This document shows, in pieces, positions 44,830 through 55,019 of a stretch of DNA of 64,000 nucleotides. The position numbers and the translations under genes were made by a program. The notes below the pieces were generated by a model. It made no database searches, was not told the DNA's origin, and saw nothing but the letters and a program-made list of their open reading frames with translations. Source of the stretch: Magnetovibrio sp. (GTDB taxonomy: Bacteria; Pseudomonadota; Alphaproteobacteria; Rhodospirillales; Magnetovibrionaceae); contig NZ_DATCTF010000011.1 in the NCBI RefSeq assembly GCF_036568125.1, forward strand, positions 124,001-188,000, given 5' to 3'. The first letter of the stretch is position 1. The number at the start of each line of letters is the position of its first letter.

Positions 44830-45264
44830 CTATACCGACTTGGTGATCTTGATCTTTTTCCCCGTCGCACCGACGGCTTTTTTGGGCACCGTGATGCTGA
44901 GCACGCCGTCCGTATACGTTGCCTTCACATGATCTTCATCCGCATCTTCCGGCAAGCGGAACGAACGCTGAAATTTGCCGTATGAAAATTCGGAGAAAAA
45001 GAAATCTTGTCCGTCATGCAGGCGATGAAACTTTTTTTCACCCGATACGGTCAGCATGTTGCGTTCGATACGGATGGCAATGTTTTCCTCCGGAACACCC
45101 GGCAATTCGAGGCTGATTTCGTAGTGATCTTGGGTGTGGGACGCTTCGGCGGCAGGCGCGAAAAAATCTGCGACCTTTGCCGCCAACTGTCTTAACGGAT
45201 CCATGACGTTGCCCCACCAAGCATCACCGAAATGCATTGGGGTGCGACCTGAGTTCTCGACCAT
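44830..45264 (-). CDS. small heat-shock protein (Hsp20/alpha-crystallin)
   Basis: Chaperone of 144 residues that binds unfolding proteins. The ATG at 45264 (MVENSGRTPMHFGDAWWGN) has an AGGTG site; an ATG five codons upstream is also in frame. An alpha-crystallin domain covers about residues 40-135, with YEISLELPGVPEENIAIRIE and the GVLSITVPKK signature. The N-terminal region is hydrophobic and short. A T-rich, repeat-containing stretch (45265-45482) lies between it and phaR; no heat-shock promoter consensus was recognised. Confidence 0.92.
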   Translation of the reverse strand: MVENSGRTPMHFGDAWWGNVMDPLRQLAAKVADFFAPAAEASHTQDHYEISLELPGVPEENIAIRIERNMLTVSGEKKFHRLHDGQDFFFSEFSYGKFQRSFRLPEDADEDHVKATYTDGVLSITVPKKAVGATGKKIKITKSV

Positions 45265-45394
45265 AATGGCACCTCGCATTTATGTGTTGTATCCAACTCG
45301 GCGCCGCCTGAAGCGGCCCCCTATTTATTATATATAGCTTCCCCAAAAGCCCATACTGCCCAGATCACCCTCACGCGAACAGGCGCGACGAAAA

Positions 45395-45467
45395 GGGAGC
45401 CAACGCGCATTGCGATGGCTCCCTACATAGAGGTGATGGCTCGCCCGAGCGGGAGCCTTTTTCTTTT
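45395..45467. terminator. two hairpins between hsp20 and phaR
   Basis: Inverted repeat GGGAGCCA (45395-45402) / TGGCTCCC (45416-45423), then a shorter GGCTC (45438-45442) / GAGCC (45453-45457) followed by TTTTTCTTTT in the plus direction. The second has terminator form on the plus strand, although the nearest plus-strand gene is mscS; for phaR (minus strand) the first repeat lies after the stop codon. Confidence 0.45.
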
Positions 45468-45482
45468 CAAAGCTGCGCTAGC

Positions 45483-46079
45483 TTAACTGCGCTTGCTCAA
45501 TTCGTTCAGTTGCTTTTGCAGCTGGTCGAGTTGGGCGCGCATTTCTTCCATGTCGCCTTCGTCTTGAGGTGGGGCGGATTTCGCCGTGCCGCCGTAGCTC
45601 GTCCCCTCACCGCCGCTCGCGGCCATGGGATTGAACATCTTCATGGCGTTTTCGAACATCGCCATGTTTTGCCGCGCGATCTCTTCGAACGGTTTCAGCG
45701 CGGCGTTCGCACCGAAAGCCTGATCCATCAACTCGCGCATCTGGTCCTGATTGCCTGAAAAGGCTTTCATGGTCTGTTCCAGATAGCTCGGCACCATCGA
45801 TTGCAGGCTGTCGCCATAAAGCGAAATCAGCTGACGCAAGAAACTCAGCGGCAGCATGCTGTCGCCCTTGGCTTCTTCTTCCACGATGATGTGGGTGAGA
45901 ACCTGGCGGGTGATGTCCTCGCCGGATTTTGCGTCGTGGACGACAAAATCCACACCGTCGCGCACCATTTGCGCCAAGTGGTCCAAGGTCACATAGCTGC
46001 TGGTCGCGGTGTTGTAGAGACGCCGATTGGCGTACTTTTTAATTGTAATGGGCCCATCGGCCCGATTGGCATCTGCCAT
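45483..46079 (-). CDS. phaR: polyhydroxyalkanoate synthesis regulator PhaR
   Basis: Repressor that binds PHB granules and the promoters of phasin and its own gene. The ATG at 46079 gives MADANRADGPITIKKYANRRLYNTATSSYVTL, the typical N-terminal DNA-binding/PHB-recognition domain (PHB_acc_N), followed by a PHB_acc domain (about 75-135, SFLRQLISLYGDSLQSMVPSYL). A short coiled coil ends the protein (MEEMRAQLDQLQKQLNEL). Length 198 residues fits the family. It is divergent from phaA with putative PhaR boxes between. Confidence 0.93.
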   Translation of the reverse strand: MADANRADGPITIKKYANRRLYNTATSSYVTLDHLAQMVRDGVDFVVHDAKSGEDITRQVLTHIIVEEEAKGDSMLPLSFLRQLISLYGDSLQSMVPSYLEQTMKAFSGNQDQMRELMDQAFGANAALKPFEEIARQNMAMFENAMKMFNPMAASGGEGTSYGGTAKSAPPQDEGDMEEMRAQLDQLQKQLNELSKRS

Positions 46080-46143
46080 AACCGCCCCTTTGTTAGATTG
46101 GCGTAGTCCTTCGCACCTGCCTTCACTTTGTGCGCGTGTTTGC

Positions 46144-46212
46144 TGCATTGCAATGAAAAAATGCTGCAACCGCCGTAGATTTTTTTGTGCACTGCAACAT
46201 TATGTATTGCAC
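46144..46212. promoter_or_regulatory. putative PhaR operators between phaR and phaA
   Basis: Repeated TGCA-rich elements: TGCATTGCAA at 46144-46153, ATGCTGCAA at 46161-46169, TGCACTGCAA at 46188-46197 and TGTATTGCAC at 46203-46212. PhaR sites described in Paracoccus-type bacteria have this TGC-N-GCA character. They would let PhaR control itself and phaA-phaB. Confidence 0.6.
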
Positions 46213-46304
46213 GCCCGCCGCGAGTCCCTCTAAGCTAACGGGAGATTAAGAACAGGCTATGGGCTGCGGCAAACATGCTCGGCCCGCATTTGGGAGAAGC
46301 AACC

Positions 46305-47480
<1,176 letters not shown>

Positions 47481-47508
47481 CTCAAGCCCCGGAATCAGGA
47501 GAAATATC

Positions 47509-48237
47509 ATGTCCCGTACAGCACTCGTCACCGGCGGCACCCGCGGCATCGGCGCAGCCGTTTCCATCGCCCTCAAAGAAGCGGGCTATGAAGTCTGCGC
47601 GTCCTACGCCGGAAACGACGAAGCCGCCGCGACGTTCAAGGAACTGACCGGCATCCGCGTGCAGAAGTTCGATGTTTCCGACTACGACAGCTGCCACGCT
47701 GCCATCTTGGAAATCGAAGGCCATCTCGGCCCGATCGATATTTTGGTCAACAACGCCGGCATCACCCGCGACGCCATGTTGCATAAAATGTCGTTCGAGC
47801 AGTGGAACGAGGTCATCAACACCAACCTCAACTCCCTGTTCAACACCACCAAGAACGTGATCGAGAGCATGCGCGAACGCAATTTCGGACGCATCATCAA
47901 CATCAGCTCGATCAACGGTCAAAAGGGCCAGATGGGCCAGACCAACTATTCCGCCGCCAAAGCCGGCGTGATCGGGTTCACCAAGGCGCTGGCCCAAGAA
48001 GGCGCGCGCAAGGGCATCACCGTGAACTGCGTCGCCCCCGGCTACGTCGCCACGGAAATGGTCAAGGCCATCCCCGAAGACGTTCTGACCACGCAAATCC
48101 TGCCGCAAATCCCTGTGGGCCGCTTGGGCGAACCGGCGGAGATCGCGCGCTGCGTGACCTTCCTGGCATCCGAAGAAGCTGGCTTTATCACCGGCGCGAC
48201 CATCACCGTCAACGGCGGGCAATACATCACCACCTAA
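47509..48237 (+). CDS. phaB: acetoacetyl-CoA reductase
   Basis: NADPH-dependent SDR of 242 residues that makes (R)-3-hydroxybutyryl-CoA. Rossmann motif VTGGTRGIGAAV (7-18), NNAG, and catalytic Ser (NISSIN) and YSAAK. An AGGAGAAA ribosome site is six bases before the ATG. It is downstream of phaA and closed by an intrinsic terminator. Full length. Confidence 0.96.
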   Translation: MSRTALVTGGTRGIGAAVSIALKEAGYEVCASYAGNDEAAATFKELTGIRVQKFDVSDYDSCHAAILEIEGHLGPIDILVNNAGITRDAMLHKMSFEQWNEVINTNLNSLFNTTKNVIESMRERNFGRIINISSINGQKGQMGQTNYSAAKAGVIGFTKALAQEGARKGITVNCVAPGYVATEMVKAIPEDVLTTQILPQIPVGRLGEPAEIARCVTFLASEEAGFITGATITVNGGQYITT

Positions 48238-48265
48238 GACCAAAGCACACTCCTGCGCTTTAGCG

Positions 48266-48299
48266 AAAACCGCTTCGGGAATTCCGGAGCGGTTTTTTT
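48266..48299 (+). terminator. intrinsic terminator of phaA-phaB
   Basis: Stem AAAACCGCT / AGCGGTTTT with a 13-base loop and a run of seven T, 28 bases after the phaB stop. Confidence 0.9.
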
Positions 48300-48422
48300 G
48301 CTGTTGGAGCCCCCCCTTATCAAACCGAGCAACGTACAAGACTGACGGTCATTTTTCGTTTGGTCGCCCCGCACCGCCACCCCACATAATACTATTATAT
48401 GCAGTCGGGATGACGGTTGATC

Positions 48423-51005
48423 ATGATGACCCACAACGGCATTTGCCGCGCAGGCTTCAAAAGGCCATTGGCGCGAGGATACTCCGGCGTGCTTGCGCTG
48501 AGCTTTTTGCTTTTGGTTTTCCTGTCTCCAGGACGTGCATGGGCGGAATCCGAAATAACAGCCGCCGTCACAAGCAATTTCCCCCCCTATTATACACTTA
48601 ACGACAAAGGTCAACCCGAAGGGTTCGCCATCGACATCATGAACGCCATCGCGAAACGCAGTGGCTTTCGGGTGCGATATATCATCAAAAACTCATGGCC
48701 CGAGGCCACCAAGGCCCTTCAGGACGGTGAAGTCGATGTGATCCCCAATGCCGGCATCACGGAGCAACGAGAAGCCTTTGCAAAATTCACCCCGCCCGTG
48801 GAGACCTTCCCCGTATCGATCTTCGTGCGCACGGAAACCCAGAATATTTTTGGCCTTCGGGATCTAGACGGTAAGACCGTCGCCGTTGTCACGAATAATG
48901 TGGGCTACTCCCTGCTCAAACAACGAAACAACATCAACCTCAAAGTCTTCGATGACAAGGTGAACGCCTTATTCGCCCTGACCGCGGGCGAGGTTGATGC
49001 GCTTGTCTATCCCGAACCCGTCGCCATGCAAATTGCGCGCAAGGCAAAGATCGACCATCGCATCCATGTCGTGGGCATGCCGCTCACGGAAATCACCCGC
49101 GCCATTGCGGTGAGAAAAGACGCCCCGGAACTCCATGCGACGCTTTCGCAAGCTGTGGCGTGGTTCGTCCGCTCGCCTGAATATCGAGCCATTTACGTCA
49201 AGTGGTTTGGCACACCGACGCCGTACTGGACGAAACAACGCATCGTTTGGACGATCCTCTTTGTCAGTGCAGCCTTTTTGCTCGTCATCGTCATCGCGGC
49301 GTATTTCGCCCGATTGAACAGGAACCTGCGCCTTGAGGTGATCAACCGCACCCAAGCCGAACAACGCCTGCAACAGACCAAGCAAGATCTCATCTCGGCG
49401 CAAGAGATCGCCCGTCTGGGCAGCTGGCGACTTGATATCGCAAGCGGCGAGCTATGGTGGTCGGATGAAATCTATCGCATTTTCGGCATCCCCTACGACG
49501 AGTTCGGTGCAAGTTACGAAGCCTTTCTGGATGCCATTCATCCTGACGACAAGGCTTATGTCGCTCAGCAATACGAAGGCAGCATGCAAGGGACATTCCC
49601 CTATGACATCGAACATCGCATCATCCGTCACGACACGGCAGAGGTGCGCTGGGTGCACGAAAAATGCGAACACATTCGCAACGCTCAAGGTGAAGTCATC
49701 CGCTCCAAAGGCACTGTGCAGGACATCACCGAACGTAAACTGGTGTCTGATCGTCTAACGCAAGAGCTTGAGGCCCGAAAAATTGCCGAAGAAAAACTGC
49801 AAGAAACGCTGGACCAACTGGAAGTGCGTGTCGAAGAACGCACCCGTGACCTGTCCAATGAAGTGATCGCACGGCAAAAAAGCGAAGCGGAATTGCGCAA
49901 ACTGTCGCGAGCCGTCGAGCAAAGCTCCAGCGTCATCTACATCACCGACATTGATGCAACGATCGAGTATGTGAACCCGAAATTTTCGGAACTGCTCGGC
50001 TACACACCCGACGAGGCGATCGGACGGAACGCCAAGTTGCTGCAATCCGGCAACACCCCGACCGAAGTATATCAAGACATGTGGCAAGCCATTTTGTCCG
50101 GAGACGAATGGCGCGGTGAGTTGGAAGACCGCACAAAGAGCGGCGAGGTGTTTTGGGCTGCGGTTTCCATTTCCCCGGTGCGCGACGAGCACAACGCCAT
50201 CACCCACTTTATCGCCATGCACGAAAACATCACCGCACGCAAAAACACCGAAATCGCCATGGCCAATGCGCGACAAGCCGCGGAACTTGCCAACAAGGCC
50301 AAGACCGACCTGATGGCCAACATGAGCCATGAGTTGCGCACACCGCTGAACGCCATCATCGGTTTTTCCGAAACGATGAAGCATTCCGTCTTCGGCCCGC
50401 TGGGCAATGCACAATACGAAGAATACGCCGGCTTCATCCATTCTTCCGGCACGCACCTTTTGCAGCTCATCAACGACATTTTGGATGTATCTGCGGTGGA
50501 AGCCGGCAAGCTCAACCTCCGGGAAGAGGAAGTCATCGTTCAAGACATCTGTGCCGCAGCGATGCAAATCATCAGCCCCAAAGCGGATGAAAAATGCATT
50601 TCCCTCAAACCCATCGACACGCCCGATTTGCCGATGTTGATGGCCGACCCGCTGCGCCTCAAACAGATCTTCATCAACCTTCTGTCCAACGCCGTCAAAT
50701 TCACCCCCGAAAACGGTAACATTTCGTGCGATGCGCACATCGACGAACAAAACAAAATGGTTCTCACCATCACGGACACCGGCATCGGCATGGATCATGA
50801 CGGCCTCGACAAAGCCATGACGAAATTTGGTCAAGTCGACAGTTCTCTTTCGCGTACGCACGAAGGAACCGGGCTCGGGCTGCCCTTGACACAAGGCCTT
50901 GTCGAATTGCACGGTGGCACCATGGAGTTGGAAAGCGCAATCGGCAAAGGCACCAAGGTCAGCCTCACCTTCCCCGCCGAAAGAGTCCTGACCCTGGAAC
51001 TCTGA
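48423..51005 (+). CDS. sensor histidine kinase with periplasmic SBP_bac_3 input and two PAS domains
   Basis: An 860-residue membrane kinase. Order: signal/anchor (to about residue 42), a bacterial extracellular solute-binding domain of family 3 (about 43-260; SNFPPYYTLNDKGQPEGFAIDIM and AGITEQREAF), one transmembrane helix (about 275-298), PAS (about 325-440), coiled coil (440-490), second PAS (about 495-600), HisKA with phospho-His636 in NMSHELRTPLNAIIGF, and HATPase_c with DTGIGM and GTGLGLP. The amino acid-binding-type module suggests detection of an amino acid or related small molecule in the periplasm. No response regulator gene is adjacent, so it is an orphan. The ATG at 48423 or 48426 is the start; a TTG lies at 48417. 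Confidence 0.92.
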   Translation: MMTHNGICRAGFKRPLARGYSGVLALSFLLLVFLSPGRAWAESEITAAVTSNFPPYYTLNDKGQPEGFAIDIMNAIAKRSGFRVRYIIKNSWPEATKALQDGEVDVIPNAGITEQREAFAKFTPPVETFPVSIFVRTETQNIFGLRDLDGKTVAVVTNNVGYSLLKQRNNINLKVFDDKVNALFALTAGEVDALVYPEPVAMQIARKAKIDHRIHVVGMPLTEITRAIAVRKDAPELHATLSQAVAWFVRSPEYRAIYVKWFGTPTPYWTKQRIVWTILFVSAAFLLVIVIAAYFARLNRNLRLEVINRTQAEQRLQQTKQDLISAQEIARLGSWRLDIASGELWWSDEIYRIFGIPYDEFGASYEAFLDAIHPDDKAYVAQQYEGSMQGTFPYDIEHRIIRHDTAEVRWVHEKCEHIRNAQGEVIRSKGTVQDITERKLVSDRLTQELEARKIAEEKLQETLDQLEVRVEERTRDLSNEVIARQKSEAELRKLSRAVEQSSSVIYITDIDATIEYVNPKFSELLGYTPDEAIGRNAKLLQSGNTPTEVYQDMWQAILSGDEWRGELEDRTKSGEVFWAAVSISPVRDEHNAITHFIAMHENITARKNTEIAMANARQAAELANKAKTDLMANMSHELRTPLNAIIGFSETMKHSVFGPLGNAQYEEYAGFIHSSGTHLLQLINDILDVSAVEAGKLNLREEEVIVQDICAAAMQIISPKADEKCISLKPIDTPDLPMLMADPLRLKQIFINLLSNAVKFTPENGNISCDAHIDEQNKMVLTITDTGIGMDHDGLDKAMTKFGQVDSSLSRTHEGTGLGLPLTQGLVELHGGTMELESAIGKGTKVSLTFPAERVLTLEL

Positions 51006-51025
51006 CGAAAAGCCGAGACCGCCAC

Positions 51026-51967
51026 ATGAGAAAGGCACCCCACGTGAGCAGCGAACCGATCATCCTCCACCACTATCCGCAATCGCCAGTGACGGAAAAG
51101 GTCCGCGTGGTGCTGGGCATGAAGGGCCTGAGTTGGCGCTCCGTGATGATCCCGCGCCTGCCGCCCAGGCCGAACTTGATGCCCTTGACCGGTGGTTATC
51201 GCCTCACCCCGGTGATGCAGATCGGCGCAGATATTTACTGCGACACCAAATGCATCATCGACGAGATCGAACGCCGCGTCCCCACGCCGACCTTGTTTCC
51301 CTCGGCTCGCCCTGGGCTGTCCTGGGCCTTGGGCCAATGGACCGATGGCCCACTGTTCAAGGACGTGGTCACCGTCGCGTTGGTCGAAATGAGCCCCAAC
51401 ATGCCGCCAGAATTTCTCGCCGACCGCGGGCCGCTGTATTTCGGCCAGGACTTTTCGCTCGACGGCATCAAAGCCAAATACGCAAATGCGCTCGCGAACG
51501 TGCGCACCCAGTTCGCCTGGATCGACGACGGGGTCAAAGCTCAAAATTTCCTGATGGGTGCGCAGCCCGGATTGGCCGATGCACTGGCCTATTACCTGGT
51601 GTGGTTTTTGCGCGACCGCATGGCCGACGGCGAAACGTTTTTAAGCCAATTTGAAAACCTGATCCGCTGGGAACAGCGCATCAAAGCCATCGGCCACGGT
51701 AGTCCTGTAGAATTGAGCGACCTCGACGCGCTGGATATCGCCAAGAACGCTCAGCCGCAAACGCCCCAACTCATAGACTCCGCCGATCCCCTGGGGCTCA
51801 AGGCGGGCGACACCATCGGCGTGCAGCCCGCAAGCGGCGGCCCCGAGGTCGTCGGTACGCTGCACAGCCTCACCGCCGAACGCGTCACCCTGGTGCGCAA
51901 TGACGACCGCGCCGGAACCGTCGCCGTACACTTCCCGCGTTTGGGCTACGACGTGAAACCTGTCTAA
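51026..51967 (+). CDS. GST-fold protein with C-terminal beta domain
   Basis: A 313-residue protein. The N-terminal thioredoxin-like part (about 10-85, IILHHYPQSPVTEKVRVVLGMKGL and the TPVMQIG cis-Pro segment) and helical C-terminal part (about 100-230) match GSTs. After residue 250 an added domain of about 60 residues (GDTIGVQPASGGPEVVGTL, TLVRNDDRAGTVAVHF) is beta-rich and not part of the family. A GTG at 51044, with an AAAGG site upstream, may be the true start in place of the ATG at 51026. It is 20 bp downstream of the kinase gene and convergent with the PfkB-like gene (4-bp overlap). Confidence 0.83.
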   Translation: MRKAPHVSSEPIILHHYPQSPVTEKVRVVLGMKGLSWRSVMIPRLPPRPNLMPLTGGYRLTPVMQIGADIYCDTKCIIDEIERRVPTPTLFPSARPGLSWALGQWTDGPLFKDVVTVALVEMSPNMPPEFLADRGPLYFGQDFSLDGIKAKYANALANVRTQFAWIDDGVKAQNFLMGAQPGLADALAYYLVWFLRDRMADGETFLSQFENLIRWEQRIKAIGHGSPVELSDLDALDIAKNAQPQTPQLIDSADPLGLKAGDTIGVQPASGGPEVVGTLHSLTAERVTLVRNDDRAGTVAVHFPRLGYDVKPV

Positions 51968-53934
51968 GACCTGGCGCGAAACACCCCAGCCAGCAAGGCA
52001 TCGAGACGCAAGATCAACTGATCGGTCATTTCGTCTTCGAAGTCTTCGCGGGTGGTGGCGCGCACGCGGCCGAAACGAAACTGCGGGCGTTGCGCCTGAA
52101 CCACGTAATCGCGCAACGACTGGCGGATGATTTCCAGGCTTTGTTCACGCGACACGCCCCAGGTCTTGGTGTTCCACACCAAGCGCTCGTCCACGTCTTC
52201 GGTCGGAAAGTGCCAAAACTTGATGTCGCCGAACAATTCTGCGAAGTCTTCGGACGACAGAATTTCCAGCGTTTCCAGCAACGTCACACGCAACAGATAG
52301 ACGCCTTCGAAACCGCTCAAATCTTCTTTCAACACCCCATGGCGCACGGCGGAATCGTTTTCCAGATCGCCGATTTCCTTGCAGAACTTTCCGGTGTCGA
52401 CCAAGCGGGTCATGTCCTCGGCGCTGATCGCCTGCATGTCGGGCCGCCCCTTGGCGGCAGAGTGGGTGATCTGGCGCGGCACCACGCGCACCAGCGGGCT
52501 GAGGCTATAGCTACCGTCTTGGCATTTGCCCGCCAAATTGGCCAGCGCCGCACCCGCGCCGGTGATGCGCGGATGTTCCGGGTCGCCGGGATTGCCGCCG
52601 ATCAACAACACCAAGACGTTGCGGCTCGGCCCGCGCGGCGGGATCGGCGCGGGACGGATTTGGCATTCGTCGCGATCGAACGTTTCATGCTTACCTACGA
52701 ACGCGCCCGAGCTTTCGGCCTTGTGCAGCGCGTATTCGACGAAGCCACGATCCTTGTCGGTCAAATTTGGCCGGGCGCGTTGGAAGATGATGCCCGCGAT
52801 GTAGTGGGCGAAGTTGGCCGCTTGGTTTAGCTTCAGGCTTGAGCCCGCCATCAGGTAATAGGCCGCGATGGACGCGGCGAAGCTGTCGCCGCAGCCGGTG
52901 TCTTCTTGAACGCTGCGGTCGACCTCGATGGCGTTTTCCTGGATCAACGGCGAGTAGACGAATTCGACCCGCCCGCCGCGGGCCTTGCGCGCCAACGCCG
53001 CGCCCTTGGCGCCGTCGGTGATGACGACGTGGTTGGCGCCGTCTTCCAAAACCCGGCGGCTGATTTCGCGCGCGTACATGACCCGCAGCTCGGCGGCGTC
53101 CTTGTGCTTGCGGCGTAGCGGCTCGAAGCCGAAAAACTGCGCCGCCTCGGCGAGGTTGAGGCTGACCACATCGGCAATGGACAGAAAGTGACGATACTCG
53201 GTGTAGAGCTTTTTCAGCTGATTGCCGCCGACCAGCCAAAAGACCTTGAGACCCTTGTTCTTGAGTTTACGCTGCCAGATCAGATCAAACTTTTCGGAAT
53301 CCGCGGGCTCTTGGCCGACGAAGATGAAATCGTCGCCCGCGCCCAAGAAATCCTTTTCCGTTTGCCACAAATCGATGGCGTCCGAATCATAAGACGGACC
53401 ACGTTCGGTCAAGATCAGCTTGTCGAAACCGTCACCGCGAAAAATCATCGAGGTGCGCGAGGTCCCCGCGACCATCTGGCCGGGAAACGAATCTGCGGCG
53501 TCCGCCCACGTCAGATAGTCGATGTCAGGGCGTTTCGGCGCTGCGTCTTCTTCGCCCCCCTCGCCGACATCGCCAAGCACGTCGAGGATGATTTCAAGAT
53601 CCTTGGCCAAATTGCACAAGCCGCCGCCCAAGGTGCGCTTGAACGGCCCCGCATCGGAATCCGATATCACCAAACGTTCACCGCGCGCCGCATCCAAAAC
53701 CACCTCGTAACCATCTTCCGCCGCCGTTCGGCGGATCGCGTCGACCGCGACCTTGACCGCGTCGGGCGCGCGACCGCGCAAGGTTTCCAAGGTCGCGCGC
53801 AAACCGTCCGAAAGCCCGCCCGCGAACAAATCGATGGTTTGCGACCGCACCAGGGAAATCAGCACCCGCTCGGGCACGCCGTTGATTTCCGCGATGGCCG
53901 CTGTGCGGGCATTTGAAGGATCGCCGTCGCTCAT
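51964..53934 (-). CDS. PfkB-family carbohydrate kinase with extra N- and C-terminal domains
   Basis: A 656-residue protein about twice the length of a normal PfkB kinase. Residues 90-405 carry the ribokinase fold: the GGGLCNLAKDL segment, ITDGAKGAALA, and the anion hole with catalytic base DTGCGD at 345-350. The first 90 residues are unassigned. Residues about 436-656 form a separate domain starting RNVLVLLIGGNPGDPEHPRITGAG and containing an acidic tail; I recognise no family for it. The substrate sugar or nucleoside is unknown. It is followed by 31 bp and a cupin gene on the same strand. Confidence 0.8.
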   Translation of the reverse strand: MSDGDPSNARTAAIAEINGVPERVLISLVRSQTIDLFAGGLSDGLRATLETLRGRAPDAVKVAVDAIRRTAAEDGYEVVLDAARGERLVISDSDAGPFKRTLGGGLCNLAKDLEIILDVLGDVGEGGEEDAAPKRPDIDYLTWADAADSFPGQMVAGTSRTSMIFRGDGFDKLILTERGPSYDSDAIDLWQTEKDFLGAGDDFIFVGQEPADSEKFDLIWQRKLKNKGLKVFWLVGGNQLKKLYTEYRHFLSIADVVSLNLAEAAQFFGFEPLRRKHKDAAELRVMYAREISRRVLEDGANHVVITDGAKGAALARKARGGRVEFVYSPLIQENAIEVDRSVQEDTGCGDSFAASIAAYYLMAGSSLKLNQAANFAHYIAGIIFQRARPNLTDKDRGFVEYALHKAESSGAFVGKHETFDRDECQIRPAPIPPRGPSRNVLVLLIGGNPGDPEHPRITGAGAALANLAGKCQDGSYSLSPLVRVVPRQITHSAAKGRPDMQAISAEDMTRLVDTGKFCKEIGDLENDSAVRHGVLKEDLSGFEGVYLLRVTLLETLEILSSEDFAELFGDIKFWHFPTEDVDERLVWNTKTWGVSREQSLEIIRQSLRDYVVQAQRPQFRFGRVRATTREDFEDEMTDQLILRLDALLAGVFRARS

Positions 53935-53965
53935 GGTGCTCAGTCCTTTTCGTGTCGAAACTTAA

Positions 53966-54424
53966 TCAGATCTGCCCCGGATCGAACCCCGGCGGGGCCA
54001 ATTCGAAACTGGAAAACTCAAACGCCGGGGCGACTTGGCAGCCGACCAAGGTCCAATCGCCCAAAGCGCGGGCGGCCTGCCAGCCGTTGATCGGCACCAC
54101 CGCTTGGGGTCGCTGCCCGGCACGCAGATCGAGGCCGAGAATGTGGGTTCGGCGCGAACCGCCCGCAGGGTGAATCTGCAACTCCAACGCCGCGCCCGCG
54201 TGCCAGCACCAGATTTCTTCCGCGTCCAAGACCCGGTGCCAGTGCGAGCTTTCCCCGGCCTTGAGCAGGAAGTAAATGGAGGTCACCGCGCCGCGTGTTC
54301 CATCGCCGGGATCATGGCGATGGATTTCCTTGAAGTGACCGCCTTCGGGATGGGGAGCGAGATCCAAGATCTCGATCACCTCATCCGCCGTCAGACCGTG
54401 AAACGCGCCGTCCATATCACGCAT
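53966..54424 (-). CDS. cupin protein, DUF985 family
   Basis: A 152-residue single-domain cupin of the DUF985 (YML079w-like) group, with PEGGHFKEIHRHDPG, AGESSHWHRVLDAEEIWCWHAGAALEL and PINGWQAARALGDWTLVGCQVAPAFEF. The GESSHWHR segment supplies the metal-binding-type histidines. The ATG at 54424 overlaps the GST gene by 8 bp; a second in-frame ATG at 54415 does not. The biological role of the family is not established. It is in the run gloB-GST-cupin. Confidence 0.85.
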   Translation of the reverse strand: MRDMDGAFHGLTADEVIEILDLAPHPEGGHFKEIHRHDPGDGTRGAVTSIYFLLKAGESSHWHRVLDAEEIWCWHAGAALELQIHPAGGSRRTHILGLDLRAGQRPQAVVPINGWQAARALGDWTLVGCQVAPAFEFSSFELAPPGFDPGQI

Positions 54425-55019
54425 CCGGCGGCGGCGCGGTGGCGGTCATAAAGTCCTCGGTGGCGACCCGATCCAGCCATGCCGACAGGTGTGGGCGGTT
54501 TGTGCGGATGTCAGGTACGACGCTGCGAAATTCCAGCCAGCCGACCGCCGCCGCCACCGCCAAGATACCGATCTGGGTGCTGTCGCCGAATTCCCCCGCC
54601 ACCGCGTCGATGGCGTCGAGGCCGTGATTGATCTTGCTCGCCTGAGCGTCGATCCAGCCTTGCGATCGATGCTCTTCGCGGCGCTTGTTTTCCATGAAGA
54701 TCAAGATGCCCGCATCGGTGATACCGTCGGCCAACGCTTCCAGACACAAGGCCTGCCAGCGGGCTTCGGGGTTTTCTGGATACACCGCCGCTTCGTCGCC
54801 GAGGCTGGCGAGGTAAGCGGAAATCAACGGCGAATCGATCAACACCGTGTCGTCGTCCCGCGCCAACGCCGGAACCTTGCCGAGCGGATTGAGCTTGCGA
54901 TAGGCCTCGGCCTTGTAATCGATTTCGGTGACCTCGACCCGGTTTGCGATGCCCGCGACATGCGCGACCATGCGGCACTTGCGCCCGAACGGCGAGGTCA
55001 GCGACGTATACAGCTTCAT
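54417..55019 (-). CDS. glutathione S-transferase family protein
   Basis: A 200-residue GST. The ATG at 55019 gives MKLYTSLTSPFGRKCRMVAHVAG and overlaps the gloB stop (TGATG). The N-terminal domain has the Ser in TSPFGR at the catalytic place and GKVPALARDDDTVLIDSPLI as the glutathione site; the C-terminal domain is helical. It is translationally coupled to gloB, which also uses a glutathione adduct. Confidence 0.9.
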   Translation of the reverse strand: MKLYTSLTSPFGRKCRMVAHVAGIANRVEVTEIDYKAEAYRKLNPLGKVPALARDDDTVLIDSPLISAYLASLGDEAAVYPENPEARWQALCLEALADGITDAGILIFMENKRREEHRSQGWIDAQASKINHGLDAIDAVAGEFGDSTQIGILAVAAAVGWLEFRSVVPDIRTNRPHLSAWLDRVATEDFMTATAPPPDA

